In this document: positions 37,045 through 49,859 of the stretch, one piece after another
Layout: each line of letters opens with the position of its first letter
How positions within the stretch are numbered: position 1 is the stretch's first letter
Source: Cacajao melanocephalus
Taxonomy: Eukaryota > Chordata > Mammalia > Primates > Pitheciidae
Direction of reading: 5' to 3'
Length of the DNA: 64,000 nucleotides
Assembly (NCBI GenBank): GCA_963573385.1
Contig: CAUYLG010021632.1
Location: 304,721 to 368,720, forward strand
Notes under the pieces: model-generated
What the model saw: only the letters and a program-made list of their open reading frames with translations
Database searches by the model: none
Told to the model about the DNA's origin: nothing
Position numbers and translations under genes: made by a program

Positions 37045-37765
37045 ATATTATGTTTAAAATTTTTATTGAGCTAAAATAAATACCTAATTTGCCATCTTTA
37101 TAATTTTTAAATGTACAGTTCGGTGACAATAAGTACATTTATATTATTTCGTTTTCCTTCATCCCACCATACCCTTCTCAACCTCTGGTAATCTACTCTC
37201 TATTTTCATGAGATTCACTGTTTTAGCCCACACATATGAGTGAAAAGATCCAATATTTGTCTTTCTGTGCTTGGCTTATTTCACTTAACATAATTGCCTC
37301 TGGTTCCATCCATGTTGCTGCAAATGACAGGATTTCATTCTTTTTGTTATGGCTGAATAATATTCCATATTGTACACACACCACATCCTTTTTATCCAGT
37401 AATCCCTTAATGGGCACTCAGATTAATTCCTTATTTTGGCTATTGTGAATACGGCTGCAATAGGCATGGAAGTGCTAGTATATATTTGACATATTGATTT
37501 CCTTTTTTGTAGAATTTCTGAACAATACGGAAATTCTAGTTTTAGTTTTTTGAGGAACCTTCATACTGTTATCTAAATGGCTGTACTAATTTACATTTCT
37601 ACCAACAGTGTATGAGAGTTCCCTTTCCTCCACATCCCTGCCAGCATCTGTTACCACCTTTTTGATACAAGCCATTTTAACTAAGGCGAGATGACACTGC
37701 ATTGTGGTTTTGATTTGCATTTCTCTGAGGATTAGTGCTGTTGCGCATTTCTTCACATACTTTTC
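37045..37765 (-). mobile_element. L1M 3' fragment (antisense)
   Basis: Reversed L1 3' UTR and ORF2 end: 'TTCGGTGACAATAAGTACATTTATATT', 'CCATCCATGTTGCTGCAAATGACAGG', 'GGCTGAATAATATTCCAT', 'CATTGTGGTTTTGATTTGCATTTCTCTG'. Confidence 0.85.
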
Positions 37766-39599
37766 AGCCTAAATTAGCTTACTTTATAACCAATACCTGT
37801 TTGCAGAGATTAAGTCTTAAGCAATATAAGAGCACAAAAGAAAACTAATACAAAATGACCATAAAAAATGTTTTCTTAACAGTATTAACTTTCTTTTTTC
37901 AATTGATTTTCCATTATGGAGAAAAAAACACAGTGAATGCAATCGTGCTATGGAGTATATTTATGTGGCAAAATGATATATTAACATTAAAATATAATTA
38001 GGAAATTATGAACAGAACTGTTGTAATCAAATACAAGTCAACAAAAGATAGTTGATGTTTAATACTAATGGATCCTATTTAGGCATATATCAGAAGGAAC
38101 TGGCTTGCAAATAGTATGCACACCATAAATTGTTTCTGAACTTTAAGAAACCCCTGTAAATATCTACTTTGGAGGAAAATAGGACAGAAAGTGTTTATCT
38201 CCAATCTGAAGTTTAAGTTACCATCAGGGAGTAAATTAGAAAGAATCAAACTAGAATGATGACATACCATCTATACCACTAACACCAGCCAAGAGACTCA
38301 ATCTCAGATTAAGAGTTTTAAGAGCATCCAAAATCCTAATCACAGCGACATGAGTGTAAACTTGTAACAAAATTATGATTCTATATACGTTTAAGCTTAA
38401 TAGAAAAAAATAATATACAATCAAAAGAAAGAATATACAGCCATAAGAGGATTGGACTGCAATGTGTAAAATTAGAAATCAGAGGGACAAAATTCCAGCA
38501 CTATTCAAAAAAGACACCCTGATAATCAAATAAGAGTATTCCTTCTCTGTCAGCTACAGATCTATAATGAGGAAACATGAGTCAGATTAATGCAGCTTCA
38601 TGTCACTAGTCATCAGCCTCATTCACCTAAATCTATTTCTTATGCTCCCCTGATGAATATAATGAGGCTTCCCCAGTGCAGTTAATGTCTCCCTCCTGCT
38701 AAGAACTCCAGGGCCTTGGAGACTCTCCAGTTCTCCTTTCCATTCGCCATTTTAAATGCATCCATCCTCTCTATTAGATATTTGTACTTTCAATTGCATT
38801 TCTTCAACCTAGGTTTCTTCCACTCCACCCAGCCCCTCCAGATTTGTACTCTAGTTGTCTCTTCATTTCAGCTTTATTCTGGGTGGAATCTTTCTGATTT
38901 CTTTTGTCTAAAAAATCATTCGTTTCTGAATTAATCAAACTTGTACAATTTATTACTTAATAATACCCACTGATCTGAGTACCGTTTTCCAGAACTTGAT
39001 AGACAGTATCTGCTGCTTCTTTATAAATATGTAGAATTACCTTTAGGGATAGCAGTTTTGTCTACCTTCAAATTATACTCACATGAGCAGTCCTAGATTG
39101 GATACGACACATGGAAATATAATTTCAGGAATCCAAGAGTCTCCTAGCATCTATATCGGATCCCTAAATACCAAATTCCACTAAAAAGAACCAGTTTCCT
39201 TGAAGAAATCCATGATTCGAGGTTTTCTTGGATAGAAAAAGTACAAGAAAAGCATGGCTCTTGTCATAACAGAAAGCAAGGAAGTATTTAAAGGCTATTA
39301 AAGTTGTATCAAAAGTATGCAAGAGCCAAATTGAAGAGCCTACTAATGACCAAAGATGAGATAATGTGAACATTCATCAGAATGATAACTGCAACATTTT
39401 AAAACACATCAACCATATTATTTTGAGTTTATACCAACACTTTAAAAATCTACTGGTCTCTGGGTGCTAGGAAACAAATGTTTTGAAAACTAGTAAAGTA
39501 AAGGAAAAGAAGCTTTTCCTACATAAACTGTACTCAGGATAACCAAAGTGTTAAGGACAGTTTCATTTTTAGAATTATTTTAGCTAATAAATTAAGAAG
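37766..39599. other. AT-rich intergenic sequence, nothing recognised
   Basis: No gene or named repeat can be supported by eye. Confidence 0.45.
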
Positions 39600-40866
39600 A
39601 AATGAAAGAAATCTGCTTCCAGCCATTACGATGTAAAAAGAATTTCACTTGTCTTTCTACCATAAGGAACTAAAGAACCAGACTAAATATATAGAAAAAA
39701 ATTTTCAGATGCTGGACATCAGGTGGTAAAGAAATTGCAATGCAAGTGAAGATGCAGAAAAATGTGAACAATAATCAGAGAAAACAATAGAAATTACTCA
39801 AAAAAATAACAGAGATAATGGCATTAACTAACAAAGATCTTAAACTATTTACTATAAATATGCTTTCATATGTTGCAGATGAGGAAAGCATGAATACAAT
39901 GAGAACATAAATGAAAGACATAAAATATACAACTAATGGAATCTTTAAAGTTTAAAATATCCCTAAAATGAAATTACACTGAAAGGGACTGATAGCATAT
40001 TATACCCTGCAGAAGAAGAGATCAATAAACTTGAAAATACAGCTACAAGAACTATCCAAAACATAGAGTGAATAAAAAAGACTGAAGAAAATGAACAAAA
40101 CCAAAGTGAACTATAGGGCAATATTAGGCAATCTAAAATGTAGATAATTGGAGTCCTAGAAGAAGAAGGGAGCCAAAAAATATATCTTTAAAAATAATGG
40201 CTAAAAATTTTCCAAAACTGATGAAAACTATATACCAGAAGGAAATTGTTTTCCATGTGTCTCTCATGTTACTAGACATCTTACAAGCAAAGGCACTCTA
40301 TTTTTGCCCTGAACTATCTTTTGAAATATGTTTGTATTGCAAATAACCTTAGAATGCAAAAATAGTGTCTTGCTCTGAAAAAGGGGTAGGTTTGCTTACA
40401 GTCTTAGAAGACAAGGTGAGATAAGAGATATCCTTATTTTCCTATTTAGAGTAAAAGGAAGACATGCATACTGCCCTTTATAAAAGATTCTGATTCCCTA
40501 AGCTCAGGGTTCTTGTCCATCATACAGCTTAATTGAAGTTCAAATGTCACCTGGACCTCTTCACATAACCTTGTAGGAATTGAAGATCAGAGAAATGTTG
40601 ATACTTTAGCTACTACTATTACTGTGAATAATTAAGAACTCCATGAAACTCTAGTAAGCTAACATGTTAGCTTGGAAAATAGGGTAAAATCTCAGACCTT
40701 TCCCAGTTCTTAACATATATATCACAGACCCAAGCAGGTCAACCCATTCCAGGAAGAATAATCACAAATAAATCACACCAAAGAAGATCACACTCAAATT
40801 ACTAAAAATCAGTAATAAAGGGAAAATATATCATTTTAACAGGCACATTATATATAGAGAAAGACT
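39600..40866 (+). mobile_element. Ancient L1M ORF1-region fragments
   Basis: Two pieces keep an L1M ORF1-like order. One at about 39600-40230 has 'GTAGATAATTGGAGTCCTAGAAG' and 'AATAATGGCTAAAAATTTTCC'. The other at about 40735-40866 has 'CACTCAAATTACTAAAAATC' and 'AGGCACATTATATATAGAG'. Between them (40230-40735) lies unassigned sequence. The younger L1 that follows seems to have landed in this element. Confidence 0.6.
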
Positions 40867-43570
40867 TTCAAACCTGGAAGAAATGGATAAATTCCTGGAT
40901 ACTTGCACCCTCTCAAGCCTAAACCAGGAAGAAGTCGAAACCCTGAATAGACAAATAACAAGGTTGGAAGTCAAGGCAGCAATTAAAAGCCTACCACCCA
41001 AGAAAAGCCCAGGTCCAGATGGGTTCACAGCCAAATTCTACCAGACATACAAAGAGGAGCTGGTACCATTCCTTCTGAAACTATTCCAAACAATCCAAAA
41101 AGAGGGAATCCTTCCCAAATCATTTTATGAGACAAACATCATCCTGATACCAAAACCTGGCAGAGACTCAGCAAGAAAAGAAAACTTCAGGCCAATCTCC
41201 ATGATGAACATAGATGCAAAAATCTTCAATAAAATACTGGCAAACTGATTGCAACAGCACATCAAAAAGCTTACGCACCATGATCAAGTAGGCTTCATCC
41301 TGGGGATGCAAGGCTGGTTCAACATATGCAAGTCTATAAACGTAATTCACCACATAAACAGAAACATAGACAAAAACCATATGCAGAGAAGGCCTTTGAC
41401 AAAATTGAACAGCCCTTCATGCTAAAAACCATCAATAAACTAGGTATTGAGGGAACGTATCTCAAAATAATAAAAGCTATTTATGACAAACCAACAGCCA
41501 ATATCATACTGAATGGGCAAAAACTGGAAGCATTCCCTTTGAAATCTGGCACTAGACAAGGTTGCCCTCTCTCACCACTCCTATTCAATATACTACTGGA
41601 AGTTCTAGCCAGAGCAATCAGACAAGAAAAAGAAATAAAGCGTATTCAAATAGGAAAGGAAGAAGTCAAATTGTCTCTATTTGCAGACAACATGATTGTA
41701 TATTTACAAGACCCCATCGTCTCAGCCCAAAATCTCCTGAAACTGATAAGGAACTTTAGCAGTCTCAGGATCCAAAATCTGTGTAAAAATTACAAGCATT
41801 CCTATATACCAGTAACAGACTTCAAGAGAGCCAAATCAAGAATGAACAGCCATTCACAATTGCTACAAAGAGAATAAAATACCCAGGAATACAATTAACA
41901 AGGAACGTAAAAGACCTCTTCAAGGAGAACTACAAACCACTGCTCAACGAAATAAGAGAGGACACAAACAGATGGAGAAACATTCCATGTTCACGGTTAG
42001 GAAGAATCAATATCGTGAAAATGGCCATACTGCCCAAAGTAATTTAGATTCAATGCTATCTCCATCAAGGTACCAATGAACTTCTTCACAGAACTGGAGA
42101 AAACCACCTTAAACTTCATATGGAACCAAAAGAGAGCCTGCATAGCCAAGTCAATTCTAAGCAAAAAGAACAAAGCGGGAGGCATCACACTACTGGACTT
42201 CAAACTATACTACTAGGCTAGAGTAATCAAAACAGCATGGTACTGGTACCAAAACAGAGATATAGATCAATGGAACAGAACAGAGGCCTCGGAGGCAACA
42301 CCACACATCTACAACCATCTGATCTTTGACAAACCTGCCAAAAACAACCAATGGGGAAAGGAATCCCTGTTTAATAAATGGTGTTGGGAAAACTGGCTAC
42401 CCATTGTGCAGAAAGCAGAAACTAGACCCCTTCCTGACACCTTACACTAAAATTAACTCCAGATGGATTAAAGACTTAAACCTAAGACCTAACACCATAA
42501 ACCCTAGAAGACAACCTAGGCAAAACCATTCAGGACATAGGCATAGGCAAGGACTTCATGACCAAAACATCAAAAGCATTGGCAACAAAATCCAAAATAG
42601 ACAAATGGGACCTAATCAAACTCCACAGCTTCCGCACAGCAAAAGAAAGTCATTAGAGTGAATCGGCAACCAACAGAATGGGAAAAAATTTTTGCAATGT
42701 ACCCATCTGACAAAGGGCTAATATTCAGAATCTACAAAGAACTAAAACAGATTTACAAGAAAGAAACAAATAAGCCCATTAAAAAATGGGCAAAGGATAT
42801 GAACAGACACTTTACGAAAGAAGACATACATGAGGCCAACAAACACATTAAAAAATGCTCATCATTACTGGTCATTAGAGAAATGCAAATCAAAACTACA
42901 TTGAGATACCATTTCATGCCAGTTAGAATGGTGACCATTAAAAAATCGGGAGACAACAGATGCTGGAGAGAATGTGGAGAAATAGGAACACTTTTACACT
43001 GTTGGTGGGAGTGTAAATTAGTTCAACCATTGTGAAAGACAGTGTGGCGATTCCTCAAGGACCTAGAAATAGAAATTCCGTTTGACTGAATGTTCATTGC
43101 AGCACTGTTTACAATAGCAAAGATGTGAAACCAACCCAAATGCCCTTGATGATAGACTGGACAGGAAAAATGTGGCACATATACACCATGGAATACTATG
43201 CAGCCATAAAAAACTATGAGTTTGCGTCCTTTGTAGGGACATGGATGAAGCTGGAAACCATCATTCACAGCAAACTGACACAAGAACAGGAAATCAAACA
43301 CCACATGTTCTCACTCATATGTGGGTGTTGAACAATGAGAACACATGGACACAGGGAGGGAAGCATCACACCCTGGGGTCTGTCGGGGGAAAACAGGGGA
43401 GGGACAGTGGGGGTGGGGAGTTGGGGAGAGATAGCATGGGGAGAAATACCAGATATATGTGATGGGGAGGAAGGCAGCAAATCACACTGCCATGTGTGTA
43501 CCTATGCAGCAATCTTGCATGTTCTTCAAATGTACTCCAAAACCTAAAATGCAATAAAAAAAAAAATAAA
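40867..43570 (+). mobile_element. Young L1P-like LINE-1, 5'-truncated within ORF2
   Basis: About 2.7 kb covering ORF2 from just before the reverse transcriptase to the poly(A) tail (43553-43570). The 3' UTR has the tail 'CACACTGCCATGTGTGTACC' and 'CCTAAAATGCAATAAAA', shared with the other young copies here. A short repeat AGAGAAA occurs at both edges (about 40857 and 43570), a weak candidate target duplication. About 75 bases near 43085 are missing relative to typical L1 (between the 'TTTGAC' and 'TGTTCATTGCAGCACTG' motifs). Confidence 0.93.
40883..43035 (+). pseudogene. Broken L1 ORF2 (reverse transcriptase and C-terminal Cys-rich region)
   Basis: L1 ORF2 makes an endonuclease and reverse transcriptase for target-primed retrotransposition. 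The endonuclease is absent here. The RT core begins in one frame (40883-41248, with '[13 protein letters not shown]' and '[16 protein letters not shown]') and stops at 41246-41248. A second frame (41326-41877) carries '[15 protein letters not shown]' and the active-site box, which reads FADN (41680-41691) instead of the FADD expected for the family. The second catalytic aspartate is therefore lost. Further frames at 42326-42661 and 42658-43035 hold the C-terminal part, ending with the Cys/His-rich segment '[18 protein letters not shown]'. At least three frame changes or stops make it non-functional. Confidence 0.9.
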
Positions 43571-46204
43571 GAGAAACATTATTCCATCTTCACCATCCAA
43601 CCCTCATCTCCCCGCAAAAGTGGGAACATCCAAAAAAATAATCTACTTGAAAACTGAAATATCTGTGCATGCAATAGAGGTTTTAAGGGTAAATTCTCAA
43701 AAAAACATATGCTCCACAGTTCATTCTGAGGCAGTTTTTGGTATTTACAAGTAGGTGCTGTTTAGATACTTGTGCAAAGAACTATTCTAAGACAGAACCT
43801 AACAAGTTCCTGGAGTTAATGGATTGCAAATACTGTATGAAAATCAACACTTTTGGTGGTCCCCAAATCTTTCCCAAATGCATTGCCTTATTAATGCAAT
43901 TCTTTAAACTAAAACTAAACTTTTAATTCTCCTTACTCTAAATTGTATTATTAGTTCTTACTTAAAAGTGAGTAGTTTATACTTGTTTGTTTGCTGTAAA
44001 AAGCATCCATGGATGTTTCTGAAGCTTGTCCCCAAAGGAGAGTTGGCTGAAAGTTTTTGTCTCAGAATATTTTGTCCTTTATAATGGTTCGGAAACATTG
44101 CTTTTATACTGACCTATGGTATTAATTTCAACTGATTCCAATTCTTTAGGGCATCTGTAAACAAAGTTGCCATTAAAAGGAAAAGTCGTGTTCTTGAAAT
44201 TATTTTTTCCACAGGGCCACTGCACATGCATTGGGATATAAAAGCCATAAACTCATTTATTATTGCAAAATTGTACATGGACTATGTCAGCTATGGTTCT
44301 AAACAATTGATTTGTTAAATGGAACAAATCCATTTTCACTTTAATAGCTTAACATCTAATGCTAATTTGTTACATTATAGACATTTGGAGAATTAATGGA
44401 AGCTTTATAATCCACTGACAAATTATCGAGTAGTCATATGCCATAAATAATGTTTCTTTAATGTGTGACATAAAATTGACTTGGAAGAAAGACATGCATG
44501 TAGGTATGATATATGACTTCCTTTAGAACCAATTCAATGAATCACTTATTTGATACAAGTTTTATTGTTGATTTTATTTATTATAAATATATGTGAAATC
44601 ATACTTTCATAAAATGCCATTCATGAAAATAGTAACTGAAAAGTTAGGAGTGCAGATTCTGCAAATCAATAATTATCACCATTTAGGCTGGAGAAATTTG
44701 ATTATTTTAAGGGTACTTTGAAAATGGCATATTTTCCTATTATATAGTTGTTAAATTCTTACTTTTAGAGAAGGAAGTATTTTTCTCAAATTTTCTATTT
44801 CTTAGCATATAAAAACAACTATTTTTGTTATACAGGCTATATGTTTTATGCTTAATGTGATCTATATAACTATTTTGGAGGTTCACTCTAGCTTTACCTA
44901 TCAAATTTCAATTTTCTTTAAAATGGTTTATAAGTATTAAGTTCTCTTCCAAAAAAAAAGATAAGGAAATATGTCATGTATTAAGTTAAGGTTTGTCTCA
45001 ATCAAATAAACCCATTTTTTCTCTTTATTTCTCCAAACCCAGGGGTAAGTAGGATACTTTAATTCTAACTGAATATTATACATTTTACACAACTTAAATA
45101 TGTAGACCCTCCTGTGGGCAGCCTCTGATTTTGCGTGGTAGCAAATGTAAAACTCAGGCTCCATCCTAAAGCGGGATTAAATATTTTCCTTATTACCAGA
45201 AGCAAATCTACACCAAAAGAGTATGAAAGAAAAATGTACTGAATATTCTTTCTTTAGGGTAGATTGGAGAATGATTTATCCACAAAACATACTACATATA
45301 GATGGGTTTCCAAGCCTCTCTCAGCTGAAAGATTGCCTTTCTCTCCTATTCAGACTTCCTTTCTAGAATACATTGCCCTTAAAGAAAGCTCTTTCTGCAA
45401 CTCAGATTGATTCATTTCCCTCAGAACAAGTATATCCACTCAACAGACCAAAGCTCTGAGTGTAACCAGCCCTATGTTCTCCAGAATTTAGTTTAGAAAT
45501 TACATAATTTTACTTGAAAGCATGCCTCCTAGAGAATCTCACCTCTCATTCTGAGTCTTTTGAAAATACCCCAGAAAGTGGAGAAAAAATTTTTAGAATA
45601 ATTTATTTAGTAAATAAATGATAAACATGTTGAGAGAATAAGGGAGTGAAAAAAATGTTGTAATTAGTAATTTTCCCATATTTTAATAAAAGATATGTGT
45701 AGTGGAGTTTTTTATGCATTCAGTTTGTAAATGTCATACTGCACCTGGTACTATTTTGTTCAGTATCTGTGTGGGACTTGATATATTGAATCTAAAGAAT
45801 TCCTCCATTGAACTATCAGCTTATTATTTCTTTATATTTCAAGAAGTTTTGCAGGGCAGTGTTGAAGACTGCAAATTTTCAGTTAATCAAAAATTTTAAA
45901 TTGTCAAGTATCTGTTATGCTGCCCTGCTGAAAATGATGAGAAGAAGATAGTCTGAGTTTATTTTGCTCAATCTATGGAGAAGGTCATATCCCATCTTCC
46001 TTGTCAAATACTCCATATAATGTAGACCAAAAAAGGAGATAGGGTTGTGTCCTGATAAGAAATTTAAAAAAAAAAAAAAAAAAAAAGACTTTTGACCAAG
46101 TGAGCTTAATTATCCAAGAAGTTTTTCAACACACACATGAACATTTTATTAGGTGCTTTTCCTAGATATTTCAAGATTTAATTAATTCCCAGGTTTCACA
46201 AGTA
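43571..46204. other. AT-rich intergenic sequence, nothing recognised
   Basis: No gene or repeat is recognised. A run of 22-23 A at about 46063-46086 is not preceded by a recognisable retroelement. Confidence 0.45.
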
Positions 46205-46440
46205 AAGTTTCTAGTCAGATGTATGGTAATTTTTTTTCAACTTTTAGGTTTGGGGGGGCATATGTCCAAGTTTGTTACAGGGTAAATTTTGTGTAACTGA
46301 GGTTTGATACATGAATGATCCCATCACCCAGGTAGAGAGCACAGTACCTAAGAGATTGCTTTATCCTTCCCCTCTCTCCATCTTCCCCCTCCCCACTCCA
46401 GTAACATGCTGATTTTCTTTCCCTCCTCTATGGCATATAC
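46205..46440 (-). mobile_element. L1 3' end fragment (antisense)
   Basis: 'CAACTTTTAGGTTTGGGGG', 'TTGTTACAGGGTAAATTTTGTG', 'GAGGTTTGATACATGAATGATCCCATCACCCAGGTAG' is a reversed L1 3' UTR, about 235 bases. Confidence 0.8.
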
Positions 46441-48529
46441 CATTAGTATGCCCTCATTACGCAGTTATTATCTTTCTGTATTTATTTTCTTTTTGTGCAA
46501 TTTCTGCACAAAATGCAATTGCATGAAAACTTCTTGCAGTCTGGGCCATAATTTTCCACTTCTCATTCCAATCATAGTGCACTATTTATATGTAAAGATT
46601 GCTGATTGAAAAAATCATCTCATAAATCACTTCTGTTATAATTCAGTATCACCTGATATTTTTGCATTAAGATAGAAAGTTACTGTCAACAACAAGAAAA
46701 TTAAAGAGCTTTCCTGGATCAATCCATTATTCAAAACATAGAATATTTCAGCTATGCCTTATACAGAGGCAAAGAATTAGTGTCATATCTATAAGCTGTG
46801 TCTAAAAGGTACACAGTGCCCATGGCTCTGGAATAGAACTGTCCCAATGCACACATAAAGATTCTCAAATCCCAAGGGAATTATAGGTATGGGGAATGTT
46901 ACAGGGCAGTTGAATTATGGTGACAGGCCTTTAAAGATGAAGAGATTTGTACAGGAAAAGATGGCAAGAGAAGCTATCCCTATCTATTGAAGCCAGATTA
47001 CTGCTATTTTTTATGACACATAGTTTATACCTGGAGTAATTTATCTTTGTAACTTTACCTAACATACAGTTTTTTCACCATAAAAATTTTTTAAAAGTAT
47101 AATGGTTTTCCACTAAATTGTACACAGTACTCACACCAAGATATATTCTCTCAGTGTGTGAAAGGTTCTCCCTGAAACATCTTAGTGTACCCTGAAGAAC
47201 TGCTGCTCAAATTGATAAATAATTTTAGAAAAAGCAAACCAACATGCATTAACTGATATACAAATGAACAGGAAATTTTATACAAGCAGTGGTGATTTCC
47301 AAACCGATAGAGCATATGTAGCTTTTAAGGTAAGTAACTACCCTTCTGGAATTGGACAGCATAAAGAAGTGGTATATGGCTGCATTCTCTCTGTTCAAGC
47401 CCAGATGTGACACCAGCTAGATCTGGTCTCAAGGCTCCAGTGTGGTCGTTAGTATTTGTAAGATCCTGGAGAAGTCTGTGAAAGGTAAATAATAATTATA
47501 ACTCTCATTAGATTATTGTAAAAATTGCATTTTAAAATGTATATTCAACTCTTTGTATAGAATTAAATGTACAATAAACACTAATTCATATTAGTTATGG
47601 TTGCATGAAATACAATGACTTTATTTCCTACACTGTATTTTACATGTTCTTCTCAGTCGTTTGACCTCTTGTGAGAATTTTAAATCTAGTTATCTTTGTC
47701 TGCAAAATAAAAAATTAAAAAAGGTAAATACTTGATCTCTCACCCATATTATCAGAACAAGAACACTAAGAGCAATAAGAGGCCCTTAATTTGGTGTTAT
47801 TGTTCATAATGCCAAAGTATTAATTAATCTAATTAATATATGAATTCTTCAACCAATCCAATAAGTTCCATAATTACGAAGTGTGTATTTTCTCTGTCTC
47901 TACTGTAAAGTTTTCCTCTTTTCTATAGTAAATGCTATTAAAGAAATTATAAATATAATTTATTTTATAATCAAAGTTTAGACACAATTTGAATTCATCA
48001 CATGGAAAACCAAGACTGTCAAATGTAACACTACATAACACACAACAATAATTTTAGGCTAGATGTATAATTTTGCAAAATAATTAGCTTACATAGATGC
48101 CTGAACATTTCTATTTCTCTCTTCTCTCATAAGGTACAAACATTTTATGGGATTTTATATAATAACCTAATCAGTATTAAGTGGTATAACCAGTTAAGTA
48201 CAAAATATTTTCATATAAATGTATGGATGCAAGATAATTTGTTATCACAAAATAAAATGTAGAGCATATATCAACACAACAGTTTGCCAATTTTGAAAAA
48301 GTACTTTACAAATGCCATAAGAAAAAAGTAATTACAACACTTTCAACTTACCTGGTGCTCCAACTTTCAGGTTTACTACTGAAATTATTATCTTTCATTG
48401 TGACTTTTATTGTTATGGTTCCTCTCTAATTTGGTCTTAAAATCTCTCTCTTGAGAATGACCACTAAGCCAACATAGCCATACTCTAGGAGAGCCTTGAA
48501 GAGGGGAAAGTTAGGGGGGTGTGTGTGTG
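46441..48529. other. AT-rich intergenic sequence with one small hairpin
   Basis: The only structure I noted is a 9-base inverted repeat (TTTTGTGCA / TGCACAAAA, 46491-46513) that runs straight into the 12-base palindrome ATGCAATTGCAT (46513-46524). Otherwise there is no gene or named repeat. Confidence 0.45.
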
Positions 48530-48975
48530 TGTCAGGTGAAATACAATGAGGAGACGAAACCAAAGTGCCTGAGACAGAAGACATTAATTAAGCACGTTTA
48601 TTTAGAGAGGTTAGGGTTGCTGGTGGGTGCAGCATCCCTACCAGCTGATAGGGAAAGAGAGATGGAGTGAGAGGGTGAGAACAAAAGAGAGAGAAAGAGG
48701 GACTGTGTGGGATTACCACACAGCTAATGGGGATTACGTTTTAGGCTTTCCCAAGGCGGACTGTGGATTAGCTGTTTTAAAGAAAACGCATGAGAAGGTG
48801 GAACTGATTTGCAAGATGCTATCATAGTTAGCAGCTCTGAGACGTGTTAGGTTTGGGGTTAGTAGGATAAACATGTGAACTATATCACACGCAAGCAAAC
48901 TGGGAGGGCACGTTTTAACTCAGCCACAGGTGATGGGGTGCTACTGGGTTTCAGACCATTTAAATCAGGCCTACA
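48530..48975 (-). mobile_element. Solo LTR of an endogenous retrovirus (antisense)
   Basis: On the + strand the element starts TGTCAGGTG and ends AGGCCTACA, which on the minus strand gives TGTAGGCCT...CACCTGACA with TG...CA ends. A minus-strand poly(A) signal AATAAA lies at 48597-48602, about 65 bases from the LTR 3' end, as expected. Length is about 446 bases. The left flank is a GT run, so the target duplication (tgtg against agtg) is not decisive. I cannot name the subfamily. No internal viral sequence adjoins. Confidence 0.75.
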
Positions 48976-48999
48976 AGTGTAGTAGCAACTGTATTCAAC

Positions 49000-49200
49000 A
49001 AATTTGGACACCCTATTAATTAATCCTCACATAAGCTCTGTAATTTGGCTGTTGTTATGGTATTGTTATGAAACTACCGAGACTCAAAGAATTAAGTAGT
49101 TTTCCAAAATCTTACAGCAAGTAAAAGGCAAAGTTCAAATTTATAATTTGTCTGTCTGAATCCAAATCCCACATGCCTTTTACTATGTAGGAAATTAATT
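49000..49200 (+). mobile_element. MIR SINE
   Basis: 'ATTAATCCTCACATAAGCTCTGTAATTTGG', 'GAAACTACCGAGACTCAAAGAATTAAG', 'TCTTACAGCAAGTAAAAGGCAAAGTTCAAAT' and 'GAATCCAAATCCCACATGCC' follow the MIR order. Confidence 0.75.
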
Positions 49201-49206
49201 ACTCTA

Positions 49207-49413
49207 TTTCAAGAGAAATGAACACCTCATGCTTTTTCCTTGATTATTTATAAAGGAAAACGCTATACTTCTGTGCTTCCTGATTCTATAGAAGTATGGA
49301 TAAGAATATGGATAGTATTGATGTATTTATCTTTAGCTAAAACTGACTTTTGATTATCTGGATCTGTTTAATCATTTGCAACATTAAGTGAAAGCCTTAG
49401 AGGGTCAATTACA
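49207..49413 (+). repeat. Direct duplication, copy A
   Basis: This 207-base stretch is repeated at 50053-50260 in the same orientation with roughly 85-90% identity by eye. Long exact blocks are shared, for example GATTATTTATAAAGGAAAAC, AAGAATATGGATAGTATTG, AAAACTGACTTTTGATTATC and ACATTAAGTGAAAGCCTTAG. I do not recognise it as a named repeat family. Confidence 0.85.
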
Positions 49414-49859
49414 GGGGCTTTTCCATGCCAAAAAGACAGGAAGCCTGCATCACAATTGCCAGAAATCTTTACTCACCACTCTAAAGCCAAAGTCACCTTT
49501 AGGCAAATCCCTAGGCTCCTTACCCACCTCTTAAGCATGGGATAAGAAGGCATTAGTTTCACTTCACCACTATGTAGCCTTAACTCTTTGAAATATGGAC
49601 TATGAACTAAGCTTACCTACATTTTGGCTGATGATGCTTTGTTTCTGTTACTTCTTGTTATTTCATATCTCTTCACTTACACGTCTTACTGTTGTCAATT
49701 TTGTTAAAGTGAATGCAGGGAGTGATAATATAAAAAGTGCAAAATTCTAGTCTCATGAGGGGAACTCAATAACTACCAGCTTTCCCCTACTTATTTTGAA
49801 ATTTGTTTCCAAAAGTCATGACAAGTGTTAGAAAAATGATTGACTTTTTGTATGATGAC
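49414..49859. other. Intergenic sequence, nothing recognised
   Basis: Sequence between the first duplication copy and the next L1 fragment. No feature can be supported. Confidence 0.4.

Noticed and set aside
40883..43035. L1 ORF2 as a possibly active reverse transcriptase
   Set aside because: Endonuclease is missing, frames are broken, and the active-site box is changed.
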